Source: Magnetococcales bacterium DCbin4
GTDB taxonomy: Bacteria; Pseudomonadota; Magnetococcia; Magnetococcales; UBA8363
Length of the DNA: 63,250 nt
Reading direction: 5' to 3'
Assembly (NCBI GenBank): GCA_002753735.1
Contig: PEAN01000001.1
Location: 81,040 to 144,289, forward strand
Part shown: positions 63,083 to 63,250 of the stretch, in pieces
Layout: every line of letters begins with the position of its first letter
How positions within the stretch are numbered: position 1 is the first letter of the stretch
The notes under the pieces: model-generated
What the model was told of the DNA's origin: nothing
Database searches by the model: none
Seen by the model: only the letters and a program-made list of their open reading frames with translations
Position numbers and translations under genes: made by a program

Positions 63083-63250
63083 AAAGAAACCAGAACCACG
63101 GTTTCACCGTTCTCAAGGTCGAAGGCAACATTCTTCCGCCGGAGTTTCTCCAGAAGGTGGCGGCGTTGGCGGCCCCCCGCCAGGCCAATACGGACTACGA
63201 TGTCTCTAAATCTTTCAACATCAAGGATGAGATTGGCCGCTACTGGCGGA
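63079..63250 (+). CDS. Start of a further operon gene, possibly a large DNA methyltransferase (truncated)
   Basis: Only the first 57 codons are in the window: KVEGNILPPEFLQKVAAL then YDVSKSFNIKDEIGRYWR. The pattern LPP-FL-K-A near the start and a W-rich turn recall N-termini of the large adenine methyltransferases found in DISARM-type and type IIG systems; this is only a suggestion. The ATG overlaps the HIRAN stop (ATGA), so it is certainly part of the operon. Confidence 0.55.
   Translation, partial: MKRNQNHGFTVLKVEGNILPPEFLQKVAALAAPRQANTDYDVSKSFNIKDEIGRYWR

Overview
This 63 kb window comes from a Gram-negative, ubiquinone-respiring proteobacterium. The evidence is a cytochrome bc1 complex, the ubiE-ubiJ-ubiB operon, the lipid A/Kdo genes lpxK and waaA, separate glyQ and glyS genes, and a split B12-dependent ribonucleotide reductase. 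Gene content and style (NrdJa/NrdJb split, LEPR-XLL secreted protein, DUF6489 protein) would fit an alphaproteobacterium-like lineage such as Magnetococcales. No marker gene in the window proves this, so the assignment is tentative.

Layout. 1-2.7 kb: end of cytochrome b, cytochrome c1, and a ModC-type ATPase. 2.9-7.6 kb (minus): an acyl-AMP ligase/SGNH/acyl-carrier fusion and an M50 peptidase-HlyD fusion. 7.7-10.5 kb (minus): nrdJb and nrdJa. 11-19.1 kb (plus): an export operon of five overlapping genes encoding a LEPR-XLL protein with a seven-bladed propeller, a TolC-like lipoprotein, a FlgO-like lipoprotein and two HlyD adaptors. 19.2-22.3 kb (minus): ubiB, ubiJ, ubiE. 22.5-28.2 kb (plus): a small defence island with an MNT/HEPN pair, a broken DUF4258 gene next to a DUF2283 gene, then a 1.2-kilo-residue STAND-TPR-ABC-type ATPase fusion coupled to an HNH nuclease. 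28.3-30.2 kb (minus): a DsbA-like oxidoreductase and two tandem COQ10/RatA proteins. 30.4-41.4 kb: a truncated PPDK-like giant, a PPC-domain protein, a divergent GAPDH, TreZ, a methyltransferase operon and an HPP membrane protein. 41.7-52.9 kb: lpxK, waaA, glyQ, glyS, a YrfG-like phosphatase, argJ, a MutT-type Nudix protein, a DUF6489 protein and murG. 53.3 kb to the right edge (plus): a tightly overlapped operon of a DUF1998 helicase-nuclease, a SNF2 helicase, a HipA-like kinase, a HIRAN protein and the start of a further gene that may be a large DNA methyltransferase. This last block looks like a DISARM-related defence operon.

A family of palindromic intergenic repeats runs through the window at seven places. 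Its core is a hairpin with stem CTGGGGG/CCCCCAG and loop ATTG or CAAT. The copies mostly lie at gene ends and could serve as terminators. The two most interesting systems are the STAND-TPR-ATPase/HNH pair (a Septu-like effector apparently wired to its own sensor) and the right-edge helicase operon carrying a HipA-like/HIRAN pair.
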